A stretch of DNA of 64,000 nt from positions 491,179 to 555,178 of the forward strand of contig NZ_JAPHUF010000012.1 in assembly GCF_026196735.1 (NCBI RefSeq), given 5' to 3'. This DNA comes from Sulfurimonas sp. (GTDB lineage Bacteria; Campylobacterota; Campylobacteria; Campylobacterales; Sulfurimonadaceae). Of the stretch, positions 37,914 through 46,611 are shown piece by piece; the first letter of the stretch is position 1; each line of letters starts with the position of its first letter. A program made the translations under genes and the position numbers. The notes beneath the pieces are model-generated. The model had not been told where the DNA came from. It was given only the letters and a program-made list of their open reading frames with translations, and made no database searches.

Positions 37914-38281
37914 AAGGTGAGATGAATCTTGCTTGTAACCTATATGTAGATGGTGAATTTGAGGGAGTAATTCACTCAAATAAAGAAGTAAATATCGGAA
38001 AACACGGTCATATAAAAGGTGATGTTTTTACAAAAAGACTAGTAGTCCAAGGATACATAGAAGGTAGTGTGAATGCTGCCAGAGTTGAGATAAAAGCACA
38101 AGGCAGAGTCAATGGAAGTATTGAGTCAGGTGAGTTGGTTATTGAAGCTAAAGGTATTTTTGAAGGCAGCAGCGTTGTAAAAGATGTTTCAGAAGCTCCA
38201 ACTTCAGCAGCACTTGAAAATATTATACCGGCAGACACTGCAAATAAAGTGATCCAAAGAGAAGAAGTTAAAAAAATATAG
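37826..38281 (+). CDS. ccmA: Bactofilin (CcmA-like)
   Basis: 151 residues. A short disordered N-terminus is followed by the bactofilin beta-helix (about 22-125: TIITAGSTIKGEMNLACNLY, VDGEFEGVIHSNKEVNIGK, GHIKGDVFTKRLVVQGYI). It polymerises without nucleotide and anchors cell-shape enzymes. It starts inside the upstream M23 gene, an 88-nt overlap that I also recall for csd1-ccmA in Helicobacter. AAGGAAAAG precedes the ATG. Confidence 0.95.
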   Translation: MAIFNNSDSTHQSTKPDTNTTIITAGSTIKGEMNLACNLYVDGEFEGVIHSNKEVNIGKHGHIKGDVFTKRLVVQGYIEGSVNAARVEIKAQGRVNGSIESGELVIEAKGIFEGSSVVKDVSEAPTSAALENIIPADTANKVIQREEVKKI

Positions 38282-38341
38282 CCATCTTTAATTTTTCTTA
38301 GGTAAAATTTCATTATTACTACTTGCCCTAAGAGGAAGAGA

Positions 38342-41332
38342 ATGTCTCAAAGCTCATTATTTCAATACTTTAAAACCCAGCAAAATCAAGATTTACAACT
38401 CTTGATCTGTGAAGATTCTAAAGAAGCTCATGAACTAGAGAGTGTCGCAAAGTTTTTCAAAAAAGATGTATTGCTGTTTCCAGATTTCAGAGCAAGTTAC
38501 GGTGATGATCTGAGAGTTTTCAAAGAAGAACTTCATAATCTTTTTTCTGCATTAAGACATTATTATACATGTAAGAAAAAACCATTAATTATCTCGCCCT
38601 TAAAAACCTTACTTTTTCATTTACCAAAAGATAATCTACTTCAATCAACAACTTTAGAATTTGGATCAAAAATAAATCTAAAATCATTTAAAGAGCAGAT
38701 GCTGTTTTGGGGGTATAGTTTTGTAGATATGGTTCAGGTTGAGGGTGAAATATCTTTTCGCGGCGACATCATAGATATATATGCACCATCTTCTAAAATG
38801 CCAATAAGAATCTCACTTTTTGATGATGAGATAGAGCAGATGAAGTATTTTGAACTAGAGTCTCAAAGAACACAAAAAGAAGAACTTGATAGTTTTGAGA
38901 TAACACCGGCTTTTTACTCTTTAGATGAAGATGAGTTTAGTGCTCTAAATAAAAGAATCCAAGAGAGTGAATTTGACTCATTGGTTAAAGATATCGCTTC
39001 TTTAGGGCTGTGGCACTTGGATGAGAGTTCTGTCAATTTTTTAGAAGATAAAAAGGTAAAGTTAGTTCGAAATCTGGATGCTCTTTTAGTAGATGCTTAT
39101 GCTTTAAATAATCCTACTGTTTGCAGAGAGTACTTCAATCTTGACATTTTGCCAAGTTCTGATGACTTTAAAGAGTTGGTTGTTGCAGATATTCACTCAC
39201 TTTTAAAAGTACACAAAGACAAGAAAATAACAATTATTGGGGCAAATGAAGCTGTAATGAAGCAGGTAGGGCTGTTTGAGCTTAAAAACATTACAGAGGT
39301 CTATGCTCCATATATTTTAAATATACTATCTAAAGATGAACTTGTAATTTCTCTAAACAAGCCTGACAAAGCAAGACGAAGAAGAAAAAGCTCAATTTTA
39401 CTCGATGATTTAAAAAACGGTGATTATGTTGTTCATGAAGATTATGGAGTCGGGATATTTGAAGGGATAGAGCAGACTGAGATTCTAGGTGGTATTAAAG
39501 ACTTTATAGTTATCAAGTATGTTGGTGATGATAAGATTCTGCTTCCTGTTGAGAACTTAGACTTTATAGACCGTTATATTGCCTCTGGAGGCTCAATTCC
39601 GGTTTTAGACAGACTTGGCAAGGGTAGCTTTGGAAAACTAAAAGATAAGGTTAAAAAGCGTCTTATGGAGATAGCGGGCGTAATAGTCAATACTGCTGCA
39701 GCGCGAGCTCTTATAAAGTCACCTAAAATAAGCATAAACAAAAAAGAGCTAAAAGAGTTTCAAGCACTATCTGGGTTTGAGTATACAGATGATCAGACAC
39801 AGTCTGTAGATGAAATAATAACTGAGATGAGTTCCGGACATATAATGGATAGACTCTTAAGCGGTGATGTAGGTTTTGGTAAAACGGAAGTCGCTATGAA
39901 CACTATCTTTGCTGCAAAAAAATCTGGTTTTCAATCAGCTTTTATCGTTCCAACCACGCTTCTCTCGGCTCAACATTTTCGTTCATTAGATGAAAGATTT
40001 AAAGACTTAGGGCTTAGATATGCAAAGTTGGATAGGTTTGTAAGCACTAAAGATAAAAATAGTGTTATCAAGGGACTTGCATCAGGTGAGATAGATTGTG
40101 TTGTAGGAACTCACGCTCTGTTTGGCTTGGATTTTAAAAACTTAGGCGTGGTAATAATAGATGAAGAACATAAGTTTGGTGTAAAACAAAAAGAGAAGAT
40201 AAAAGAGTTGTACCATAATGTGCATCTTCTGTCGATGAGTGCAACGCCAATTCCTCGTTCACTTAACCAAGCAATGAGTTCTATAAAAACTATGTCACAA
40301 CTTTTAACTCCGCCAAGTGAGAGACAGCCTGTAAGAACATTTGTAAAAGAGTATGAAGAGAAACTTGTTAAAGAAGTGATTTTAAGAGAGATTCGCCGTG
40401 GAGGACAGGTTTTTTATGTCCATAACTCAATTGACCATATGCCTATTAAACTTGGAGAGCTCAAAGCACTGCTTCCAGAGCTTAGAGTTGTAATGCTTCA
40501 CTCTCAAATCTCAGCTACTCAGACAGAAAAAGAGCTTCTAAAATTTGAAGCAGGTGAGTATGATCTTATGCTTGCAACTTCTATCATAGAATCGGGGATT
40601 CATATGCCTAAGGTCAATACCATTTTAGTTGATGGTGCAGACAGATTTGGTATAGCAGACTTGCATCAGCTTCGCGGTCGTGTTGGAAGAGGGCATGCAG
40701 AGGGTTTTGCTTATTTTATTGTAGAGAGTAAAGAAAACCTTACCGATGAAGCGAAAAAGAGACTTTTGGCATTAGAATCCAACTCATTTTTGGGAAGCGG
40801 TTCGGTTTTAGCATATCATGATTTGGAAATACGCGGTGGTGGTAATCTAGTTGGTGATGCACAAAGCGGTCACATAAAAAATATAGGATACTCTCTGTAT
40901 CTTAGAATGCTTGAAGACGCTATCAAACTACTTAGTAATACTATGGAGAGAGAAAGAGCAAAAGTAGATATCAAACTGACAATTAGTGCTTTTATATCTG
41001 ATGAAGTGGTTAAAGAAGATAGGCTTCGGTTAGATATTTACAGAAGGTTATCAGCTTGTGAAGAGGCAGTAGAGATATATGAGATAGAAGAAGAGGTAAT
41101 AGACAGATTTGGAGAGCTAGATACTCCGACAAAACAGTTTTTTGAACTTATGGTCATTAAACTTTTAAGTTTACAAAAGAAGATAAAATCTGTTTCAAAT
41201 TATGGTCAAAATGTAACTTTTACATATATGAATGATTCAAAAGAGAGCATAAAATCAGACTCTAAAGATGATGATGACATTGTTAAAGCAGTGCTTTTTT
41301 ATCTTAGAAACTCTAAGCCAAAAGTTTTATAA
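38342..41332 (+). CDS. mfd: Transcription-repair coupling factor
   Basis: 996 residues, shorter than E. coli Mfd (1148). It releases stalled RNA polymerase and recruits UvrA. The RNA-polymerase-interacting domain is at about 355-420 (NGDYVVHEDYGVGIFEGIEQ). The helicase core has Walker A SGDVGFGKTEVAM, DEEH in VVIIDEEHKFGVKQ, LSMSATPIPRSL, ATSIIESGIHMP and HQLRGRVGRG. The N-terminal UvrB-like part is complete enough for RGDIIDIYAPSS. It ends the conserved block; the cassette-like island begins just after it. Confidence 0.97.
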   Translation: MSQSSLFQYFKTQQNQDLQLLICEDSKEAHELESVAKFFKKDVLLFPDFRASYGDDLRVFKEELHNLFSALRHYYTCKKKPLIISPLKTLLFHLPKDNLLQSTTLEFGSKINLKSFKEQMLFWGYSFVDMVQVEGEISFRGDIIDIYAPSSKMPIRISLFDDEIEQMKYFELESQRTQKEELDSFEITPAFYSLDEDEFSALNKRIQESEFDSLVKDIASLGLWHLDESSVNFLEDKKVKLVRNLDALLVDAYALNNPTVCREYFNLDILPSSDDFKELVVADIHSLLKVHKDKKITIIGANEAVMKQVGLFELKNITEVYAPYILNILSKDELVISLNKPDKARRRRKSSILLDDLKNGDYVVHEDYGVGIFEGIEQTEILGGIKDFIVIKYVGDDKILLPVENLDFIDRYIASGGSIPVLDRLGKGSFGKLKDKVKKRLMEIAGVIVNTAAARALIKSPKISINKKELKEFQALSGFEYTDDQTQSVDEIITEMSSGHIMDRLLSGDVGFGKTEVAMNTIFAAKKSGFQSAFIVPTTLLSAQHFRSLDERFKDLGLRYAKLDRFVSTKDKNSVIKGLASGEIDCVVGTHALFGLDFKNLGVVIIDEEHKFGVKQKEKIKELYHNVHLLSMSATPIPRSLNQAMSSIKTMSQLLTPPSERQPVRTFVKEYEEKLVKEVILREIRRGGQVFYVHNSIDHMPIKLGELKALLPELRVVMLHSQISATQTEKELLKFEAGEYDLMLATSIIESGIHMPKVNTILVDGADRFGIADLHQLRGRVGRGHAEGFAYFIVESKENLTDEAKKRLLALESNSFLGSGSVLAYHDLEIRGGGNLVGDAQSGHIKNIGYSLYLRMLEDAIKLLSNTMERERAKVDIKLTISAFISDEVVKEDRLRLDIYRRLSACEEAVEIYEIEEEVIDRFGELDTPTKQFFELMVIKLLSLQKKIKSVSNYGQNVTFTYMNDSKESIKSDSKDDDDIVKAVLFYLRNSKPKVL

Positions 41333-41352
41333 TATTATATACTAATTGGTAG

Positions 41353-41421
41353 GAATAATGTTTATCGTGAGCGATAAATTTCCCGCATGGTAATTTATTG
41401 GCTACAGGGTTTTTGTTATAC
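41353..41421 (-). repeat. attC-like imperfect palindrome 1 (after the toxin gene)
   Basis: On the plus strand the 69-nt element runs from GAATAAT to GTTATAC. The inner stem is GAGCGATAAATT against AATTTATTGGCT, around a loop with CCCGCATGG. It shares 15 identical bases (GGTAATTTATTGGCT), the end TTTGTTATAC and the same length with the second element at 41932-42000. It lies at the 3' end of the toxin gene, where an integron cassette would carry its attC. The outer left box is weaker than in copy 2. Confidence 0.55.
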
Positions 41422-41716
41422 TTTTTTCATGATTTTCAAGAAGTCTTTTACCATGTACTACAGCTACAAATAAAATTGTATCTTCATTTATTTTATAAAT
41501 TAGCCTATAGCTATAAACAAATATTTCTCGAATGTTAATATCATTAAGTTCAGGAATTTTGCGACCTAACTCTGTAAAGTCTCTTAAAATATCAGCTTTT
41601 GCAAAAAATGCTGATACAACAGATTTTGCATATACAGAGGAGTCTTTTTCTATATAAGTTGCTATAGACTCTATATCTTCAAGCGCCTCTTGGGACCACT
41701 CTAGTCTGAGAGCCAT
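41402..41716 (-). CDS. RelE/ParE-family toxin
   Basis: 104 residues. The pattern LEWSQEALEDIESIATYIEKD at the start and the C-terminal strands INIREIFVYSYRLIYKINEDTILFVAVVHGKR are typical of the ParE/RelE fold. ParE toxins poison DNA gyrase and RelE toxins cut mRNA on the ribosome; the YIEKDSS start and VVHGKRLL end look more ParE-like. The start overlaps the antitoxin gene by 16 nt. Its C-terminus reads through the right part of attC-like copy 1, ending at TAG inside it. Confidence 0.85.
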   Translation of the reverse strand: MALRLEWSQEALEDIESIATYIEKDSSVYAKSVVSAFFAKADILRDFTELGRKIPELNDINIREIFVYSYRLIYKINEDTILFVAVVHGKRLLENHEKSITKTL

Positions 41717-41889
41717 TTAGCCATTCTTGCTTTTGCATCTTTGTGTGATGTAACTTCACCATTTTTTGCACGACTAATGCCGTTTTTGATTTTTTCTACA
41801 ACATAAAGGTGATACTGTATATCTTCATAAGTACAATCATCAGGAAGATTTTGAATCATCTTTTGTGCTTCTTGTTTTACTGCTACCAT
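41701..41889 (-). CDS. Antitoxin of the RelE/ParE pair
   Basis: 62 residues. Pattern QEAQKMIQNLPDDCTYEDIQYHLYVVEKI followed by NGISRAKNGEVTSHKDAKARMAKWL matches the short antitoxins that precede ParE/RelE toxins (an N-terminal helix-rich part and a C-terminal helix that wraps the toxin). AAGGAAA lies before the ATG. It normally neutralises the toxin and represses the pair. Confidence 0.85.
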   Translation of the reverse strand: MVAVKQEAQKMIQNLPDDCTYEDIQYHLYVVEKIKNGISRAKNGEVTSHKDAKARMAKWLSD

Positions 41890-41931
41890 GCACTTTCCTT
41901 TTTCTTGTATTATATCATATTTATTTTTTGA

Positions 41932-42000
41932 GCATAACGGTCAAGCCGAGCCGATGAATTTTCCGCAGGGTAATTTATTGGCTCCTCTAATTTGTTATAC
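41932..42000 (-). repeat. attC-like imperfect palindrome 2 (after the DUF4238 gene)
   Basis: The 69-nt element has GCATAAC at the left and GTTATAC at the right (plus strand), which pair with one mismatch. Inside, GAGCCGATGAATT pairs with AATTTATTGGCTC (G-T wobbles), leaving a loop with CCGCAGG. This is the R-box/L-box layout of integron attC sites. On the gene strand the DUF4238 stop TAA lies inside GTATAAC, as is common for cassette genes. Confidence 0.6.
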
Positions 42001-42882
42001 ATTCTTAATATTAAAATCCAACTTTTTAGTTGAAAACACTTGTTTATTTGCAAAGTCATAGGTTGCTCTGTTAATTTTATTAATTATACCTTCAGTAGCT
42101 ATAAACTTTTTTTGTTCTTTATCTTCAAATACTCCAATAAATGCTAAATATTTAGAAATAGGAAAACAAACTTCTGTATTTTTCATTCCAAATCCAATAT
42201 TTTGTAAATTATCAGATTTATTTAATGGAGCAATTGAAACAGGATAATCTGATGTAATGAATTCACCAATAGTTTCATCTGATACAATAAGATACCAGTT
42301 TCTTTGATATAAAATATCTACTAAATCTTCAATAGCTTTAAGTTCAGATTTAATATGAACCTCTTGATTTATTTCAAGAGTATATCTACTTTTATCCTCA
42401 ATAAATTTTTTCTGTTTTTCATAGGGTATTATATCTTCTTCTTTAATTCCTGCTTGAAGACATTGATCTTTGTATATTTTTTCTGATGACATTGTCATAC
42501 TCATAAGTTTATCTGCAATATCCGTATATAATTTATCAAATATGGCTCTAGTTTTTGGATTTCGTAAACTCACTAAGGCTATAAAATTTAAAATATGGGT
42601 TAGCTGTTCATCATTGGGATATTGTTTTGTTTCGATAATTTCTTTAAAACTTATGGCTAGTACGCTTTCAATTTTTGCTTGTTCTGTTTCAACTATATAT
42701 TCTTTTTCTGGAAAAGAGATTTTATTGAAATTTTTTATATAACATATATCTTTTGGATTAGATTTAAAATAATTATTTTTAACTTTATCATAAGCAAATA
42801 AAGTCTGTTTGGAACCACCTGATTTTGTAAAATTTTTTAGATAAAACTTTGAAATATAATGGTGTTTTATAGGATTTGACAT
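41995..42882 (-). CDS. DUF4238-domain protein
   Basis: 295 residues, no membrane segment. The start KHHYISKFYLKNFT, followed by LFAYDKVKNNYFKSNPKDIC, is the DUF4238 signature; later RNWYLIVSDETIGEFITSDYPVSI and CFPISKYLAFIG are also family-like. DUF4238 proteins are common on mobile and defence-associated islands and have no established activity. It is AT-rich, and forms the first unit of the cassette-like island with its own 3' palindrome. Confidence 0.82.
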   Translation of the reverse strand: MSNPIKHHYISKFYLKNFTKSGGSKQTLFAYDKVKNNYFKSNPKDICYIKNFNKISFPEKEYIVETEQAKIESVLAISFKEIIETKQYPNDEQLTHILNFIALVSLRNPKTRAIFDKLYTDIADKLMSMTMSSEKIYKDQCLQAGIKEEDIIPYEKQKKFIEDKSRYTLEINQEVHIKSELKAIEDLVDILYQRNWYLIVSDETIGEFITSDYPVSIAPLNKSDNLQNIGFGMKNTEVCFPISKYLAFIGVFEDKEQKKFIATEGIINKINRATYDFANKQVFSTKKLDFNIKNV

Positions 42883-43214
42883 TTTATTTGTGTATTCCTT
42901 TTGTATAACTATTTATTCAAACACATTATATACAGAGTAGCCTTAAAAATGAAAAATAATATACATGCATATTTTGTGTTATTTTTAATATTTAGTAAAA
43001 AATATGACAATGTAAAATATTTGTCTATAAATCTTAAGTATAAAGTATGTGTTAATTGCCGTATAGACAAATAACACTCATTGATGCGTGTTAATTTGCA
43101 AATATTTTACATAACACATACAATGTTACTTAAGCAAAAAATTATATCTAAATCAATTAATTAGATATACTTCTAAAATAATAAAATACAAACATTTAAA
43201 TTGGATAATGATAT
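42883..43214. other. Intergenic region upstream of the DUF4238 gene, AT-rich
   Basis: 332 nt without a convincing gene. It contains GTATAAC at 42903-42909, the same 7-mer as the outer box of the attC-like elements, and a structured block at 43010-43134. The last part, close to the YmdB-type gene, is AT-rich and may hold its promoter. Confidence 0.6.
43010..43134. repeat. Nested and competing inverted repeats
   Basis: Four perfect arm pairs interleave here: ATGTAAAATATTTG (43010-43023) with 43099-43112; TATTTGTCTATA (43018-43029) with 43062-43073; CTTAAGTA (43033-43040) with 43127-43134; GTATGTGTTA (43045-43054) with 43112-43121. A near-palindrome AACACTCATTGATGCGTGTT lies at 43073-43092. The pairs cannot all form at once, so two alternative folds exist. 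It may be a recombination site, a cruciform or a structured leader. Confidence 0.7.
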
Positions 43215-44027
43215 ATGAGAGTAGCTTTTATAGGTGACATAGTAGGTCGTCCAGGTCGTGAGATGTTGAAAAAATATCTACCTAAAATAAGAAAAGAGTA
43301 TGAAATTGATTTTGTGATTGCAAACTATGAAAATGCTTCTCACGGGTTTGGCTTAACTCCAAAAAATGCAAATGAAATAGTAGCTTATGGTCTTGATTGT
43401 TTAACGGGCGGAAACCACTCTTGGGATAAAAAAGAGATAGAAACACTCTTTGATACGCATGAGATATTGAGACCGCATAATTACCCTGATGATGTTAGCG
43501 GAACAGGTTGTAAGATTTATGATGTGGCAGGTGAAAAACTGGCAGTTTTAAATCTTATGGGACACTACTCAATGCCTTTGACGGACAATGCTTTTAGAAA
43601 AGCAAAGAGTACGGTTGAAACTCTACATGTAGAAGGTATTAAAAATATTTTTGTAGATTTTCATGCAGAAGCAACAAGTGAAAAAAGAGCTATGATGATG
43701 TTACTCCAAGGTCAAGTAGCTGGAATAATAGGAACTCATACACATGTCTCTACTGATGATTTTCAAATTGCAAACGGCACAGCATATTTAACAGATATGG
43801 GACTTACAGGCTGTAGAGACAATGTAATCGGAATGGATGAGAAAGTACCTTTAAAACAATTTATGACCGGACTTAAAGGTCACTTTGATGTTCCAAAAAA
43901 CTGTAAAAAAATACTTCAAATGGCAATCATGGATTTTAGTGACGGAAAGTGCAGTGGGGCATTTAAATTAAAGCAGTTTGATGATGGTGAGCTACTAAAG
44001 ACTGATGCTTGGATTGAAAAAGATTAG
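43215..44027 (+). CDS. YmdB/TIGR00282-family metallophosphoesterase
   Basis: 270 residues. The metal-binding motifs are in order: VAFIGDIVGRPGREML, IANYENASHGFGLT, LTGGNHSWDKKEI, VDFHAEATSEKRAM and GTHTHVSTDD. Family members hydrolyse 2',3'-cyclic nucleotides or cyclic phosphodiesters; the B. subtilis YmdB affects biofilm choice. It is cytosolic. It converges with the 148-aa gene, overlapping its end by 4 nt. Confidence 0.9.
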   Translation: MRVAFIGDIVGRPGREMLKKYLPKIRKEYEIDFVIANYENASHGFGLTPKNANEIVAYGLDCLTGGNHSWDKKEIETLFDTHEILRPHNYPDDVSGTGCKIYDVAGEKLAVLNLMGHYSMPLTDNAFRKAKSTVETLHVEGIKNIFVDFHAEATSEKRAMMMLLQGQVAGIIGTHTHVSTDDFQIANGTAYLTDMGLTGCRDNVIGMDEKVPLKQFMTGLKGHFDVPKNCKKILQMAIMDFSDGKCSGAFKLKQFDDGELLKTDAWIEKD

Positions 44028-44470
44028 GCAGTTATCTGGTAGTATTTGTCATTTTCGATGTAAGTATTTACCATAGTATTGCGCAAGTTTTGCTCTTTTA
44101 ACTCTTGAATGTTTTGAGGTTGTTCTTTATTTGGTTTTATGAGTTGAGAAATTGTAACTGTTGGTTTTTTGACAAGTGAAAACATTATAGAATTGTCTTC
44201 GTATGCAGTTTTGGCGAGACTCATATCTTTTATTTTTTTAAATTTTATTTCATCTGGATTTTTTGTCTGCTCTGGCTGATTGTAAATAAATTTATAATTA
44301 GAGACATAATCCACAGGTAGATTTTTGCTTGCAGCTGGTGTTGAAATCTTCTTTTCATATCTCTCAGACGCAAACTGTTCCGGTTTGTCTTTATTCCCAT
44401 TTGCTGTAGTCTTATGAGATTTTTCAGAAGTATCTGTAGTAATATATGTGTTATATGTTGAAATAAACAT
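44024..44470 (-). CDS. Hypothetical hydrophilic protein
   Basis: 148 residues with no signal peptide or membrane helix, rich in Lys, Thr, Asn and Glu and probably partly disordered (KSHKTTANGNKDKPEQ). The C-terminus ENLRNTMVNTYIENDKYYQ-like pattern (helix, then YIENDKYYQI) resembles the short conserved tails of flagellar or surface-associated hypotheticals, but this is only an impression. ATG preceded by AGGAGG is a very good ribosome site, which supports it as a real gene. No family is recognised. Confidence 0.6.
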   Translation of the reverse strand: MFISTYNTYITTDTSEKSHKTTANGNKDKPEQFASERYEKKISTPAASKNLPVDYVSNYKFIYNQPEQTKNPDEIKFKKIKDMSLAKTAYEDNSIMFSLVKKPTVTISQLIKPNKEQPQNIQELKEQNLRNTMVNTYIENDKYYQITA

Positions 44471-44548
44471 TATACTTCCTCCTGCGCATCTGTTGTTATT
44501 ATACCCTTTTTTGCTACAATAGTAAAAAAATATCTATAGGACTATTGT

Positions 44549-45223
44549 ATGAGTGTTAAGATTGTTGCTGTGGAGGATGAGGAAGATTTATTAGAACTTA
44601 TAGAGTACAATCTAAGTAAAGAAGGCTTTGAGGTTATTGGATTTTTAAACACAAAAAGCGTAGCCCAGATACTTGAAGAAGAAGAGATAGATCTGCTTAT
44701 CATGGATAGAAATCTTCCAGGTGTTGAAGGAAGTGAGTTTGTTCAAGGACTACGAAAAGATGGAATATTGACACCGGTTATTTATCTTAGTGCTAAAAAT
44801 AACGATTCTGAGATTGAAGAGGGGTTTTTAAGAGGAGGAGATGACTACTTAACAAAACCTTTTAATATGAAAGAGTTGATATTACGAGTAAAATCAATTT
44901 TACGCAGAACAACTAGAAAAATCGAAGACGAAAATCTGTCATATAGAGACCTGTTTTTAGAAAAAGCATCAAGAACTTTGAAAGTTGACGGTAAAAAGGT
45001 TGATATAACAAAATTGGAATTTAATCTTCTTTGTGAATTTATTATGAATAAAAAAAGTGTACTAGATCGTGACTATCTTTTGGAAAATGTTTGGAAAGAT
45101 GCAGATGAGTATCAGTACAGAACGGTTAATGTGGCGATAAATCGTTTAAAAGAGAAAATAGATCCAGATAAAACAAAAGATTATATACAGACTGTTAGAG
45201 GTGTAGGATATAAACTGTGCTAA
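44549..45223 (+). CDS. OmpR/PhoB-type response regulator
   Basis: 224 residues. Receiver domain 1-120 with acidic pair E9/D10, phosphoacceptor D53 in LLIMDRNLPG and Lys103 in LTKPF. Winged-helix DNA-binding domain about 130-224 with VDITKLEFNLLCEFIMNK and the end YIQTVRGVGYKLC. It should bind DNA when phosphorylated. The kinase gene starts 7 nt before its stop, so they form a coupled two-component pair. The target genes are unknown. Confidence 0.95.
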   Translation: MSVKIVAVEDEEDLLELIEYNLSKEGFEVIGFLNTKSVAQILEEEEIDLLIMDRNLPGVEGSEFVQGLRKDGILTPVIYLSAKNNDSEIEEGFLRGGDDYLTKPFNMKELILRVKSILRRTTRKIEDENLSYRDLFLEKASRTLKVDGKKVDITKLEFNLLCEFIMNKKSVLDRDYLLENVWKDADEYQYRTVNVAINRLKEKIDPDKTKDYIQTVRGVGYKLC

Positions 45224-46611
45224 AAATACATCAAATATTTATATTGAAGTTTTTAGGGCTTTTTGTAGGCGCTCTTTTCGTTACATCTGTTATTAGCTAT
45301 ATTGCATTAAAATCTATTATTATTGAACATAACAAAAAAAATCTCACTAATGCTATAGAGCTTATAGAGCTTGAGTTACAAAATAAGCATAACCTTGATG
45401 AGTATGTATTAAAAGTTCATGAGAAAACTTCCCTTAGAGTAACCATAGTTGATGTTGATGGAGTTATTTTAGCTGAATCAAACGCAGATAAAAGTGATAT
45501 GGATAATCATGGCTCAAGATATGAAATAATGAAATCTAATTCGAATGAATACTCATCTATAACCAGATATTCATCAACATTAAAAGTTGACTTTTTATAT
45601 GTAGCTAAAAAAATTCTTTATAATGATGAAACAATTTATATAAGATTGTCAATGAGTCTAGCTCAGATAATGGATGACTTTTACTCTCTATGGCAAAAGC
45701 TTTTTGTTGTGTTTCTTGTTATTGTTTTAATAGCAAGCTATATCTCAAAAATTATGAGTCAAAGAATAGTTTATGATATTTCTCAAATTACTTCTTATCT
45801 TGATGAGATATCTAACAAAAATTATAAGGCTGTTGTAAAAACAAAATACTTTCATGAGTTTTTACAAATCTCTCTTTTACTGAAAAACTTAGTTAAGAAG
45901 CTTAGTAAAAATGAGAAGAAAAAGACAAAACACATGGCAAAACTAAGACTAATCAACAAACAAAGAAATGACATACTATCAGCACTTTCTCATGAATTTA
46001 AGAACCCTATAGCATCTATAATGGGTTATGCTCAAACGATTCAAGAAGACAGTGATATGCCGGATAAAATTAGAAATAAATTTCTAGCTAAAATCAGCTC
46101 TAATGGTGAAAAAATCTCTAAAATGCTTGATAGACTGGCGCTGTCTGTCAAGCTTGATAATGGTGATTTGAACATAAATAATAGTGAATTTGATCTAAAA
46201 CAATTATGTGATGAAGTGGCATTAAATATGCTCTCAAAATACAAAGACAGAGAGATAGTTGTACAAGTAAATGAAGCAATACTTTTTTCAGATAAAACTA
46301 TGTTAGAGCTGGTCTTGATTAATCTTGTAGACAATGCTTTAAAGTATTCTAAAACAGATGTAAAAATAAGTTTGAAAAATAATATATTAACGGTTGAAGA
46401 TAGTGGCATAGGCATCAAAGCTGAAGAACTGAAAAAAGTAACTAGAAAATTTTACAGAGTAGATAAAAATAGTTGGGACAATTCCATGGGGATAGGCTTA
46501 GCGATGGTTAGCTATATTTTAAAAGCACTAAATTCTTCTATTGAAATAGAGTCTGAGTTTGGCAAAGGTTCAAAATTTAGTTTTAGTATAAGCGAGATGT
46601 TAAAAAGCTAG
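45217..46611 (+). CDS. Sensor histidine kinase
   Basis: 464 residues, GTG start inside the regulator gene. Two membrane helices (about 8-33 and 160-178) enclose a periplasmic sensor of about 125 residues with a VTIVDVDGVILAESNADKS PAS/Cache-like segment. A linker follows, then the HisKA box ALSHEFKNPIASIMGYAQTI with His259, and the ATPase domain with NLVDNALKYSK, DSGIGIK and GIGLAMV. It phosphorylates the paired regulator. The ligand is unknown. Confidence 0.94.
   Translation: MLKIHQIFILKFLGLFVGALFVTSVISYIALKSIIIEHNKKNLTNAIELIELELQNKHNLDEYVLKVHEKTSLRVTIVDVDGVILAESNADKSDMDNHGSRYEIMKSNSNEYSSITRYSSTLKVDFLYVAKKILYNDETIYIRLSMSLAQIMDDFYSLWQKLFVVFLVIVLIASYISKIMSQRIVYDISQITSYLDEISNKNYKAVVKTKYFHEFLQISLLLKNLVKKLSKNEKKKTKHMAKLRLINKQRNDILSALSHEFKNPIASIMGYAQTIQEDSDMPDKIRNKFLAKISSNGEKISKMLDRLALSVKLDNGDLNINNSEFDLKQLCDEVALNMLSKYKDREIVVQVNEAILFSDKTMLELVLINLVDNALKYSKTDVKISLKNNILTVEDSGIGIKAEELKKVTRKFYRVDKNSWDNSMGIGLAMVSYILKALNSSIEIESEFGKGSKFSFSISEMLKS

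Noticed and set aside
41353..42000. The two 69-nt elements as plain transcription terminators
   Set aside because: The stems are interrupted, no T-tract follows on the gene strand, and the outer boxes are conserved, which terminators do not need.
43010..43134. Possible replication origin
   Set aside because: I see no cluster of DnaA boxes of the TTATCCACA type and no dnaA or similar gene; the repeats are inverted and not iterated.
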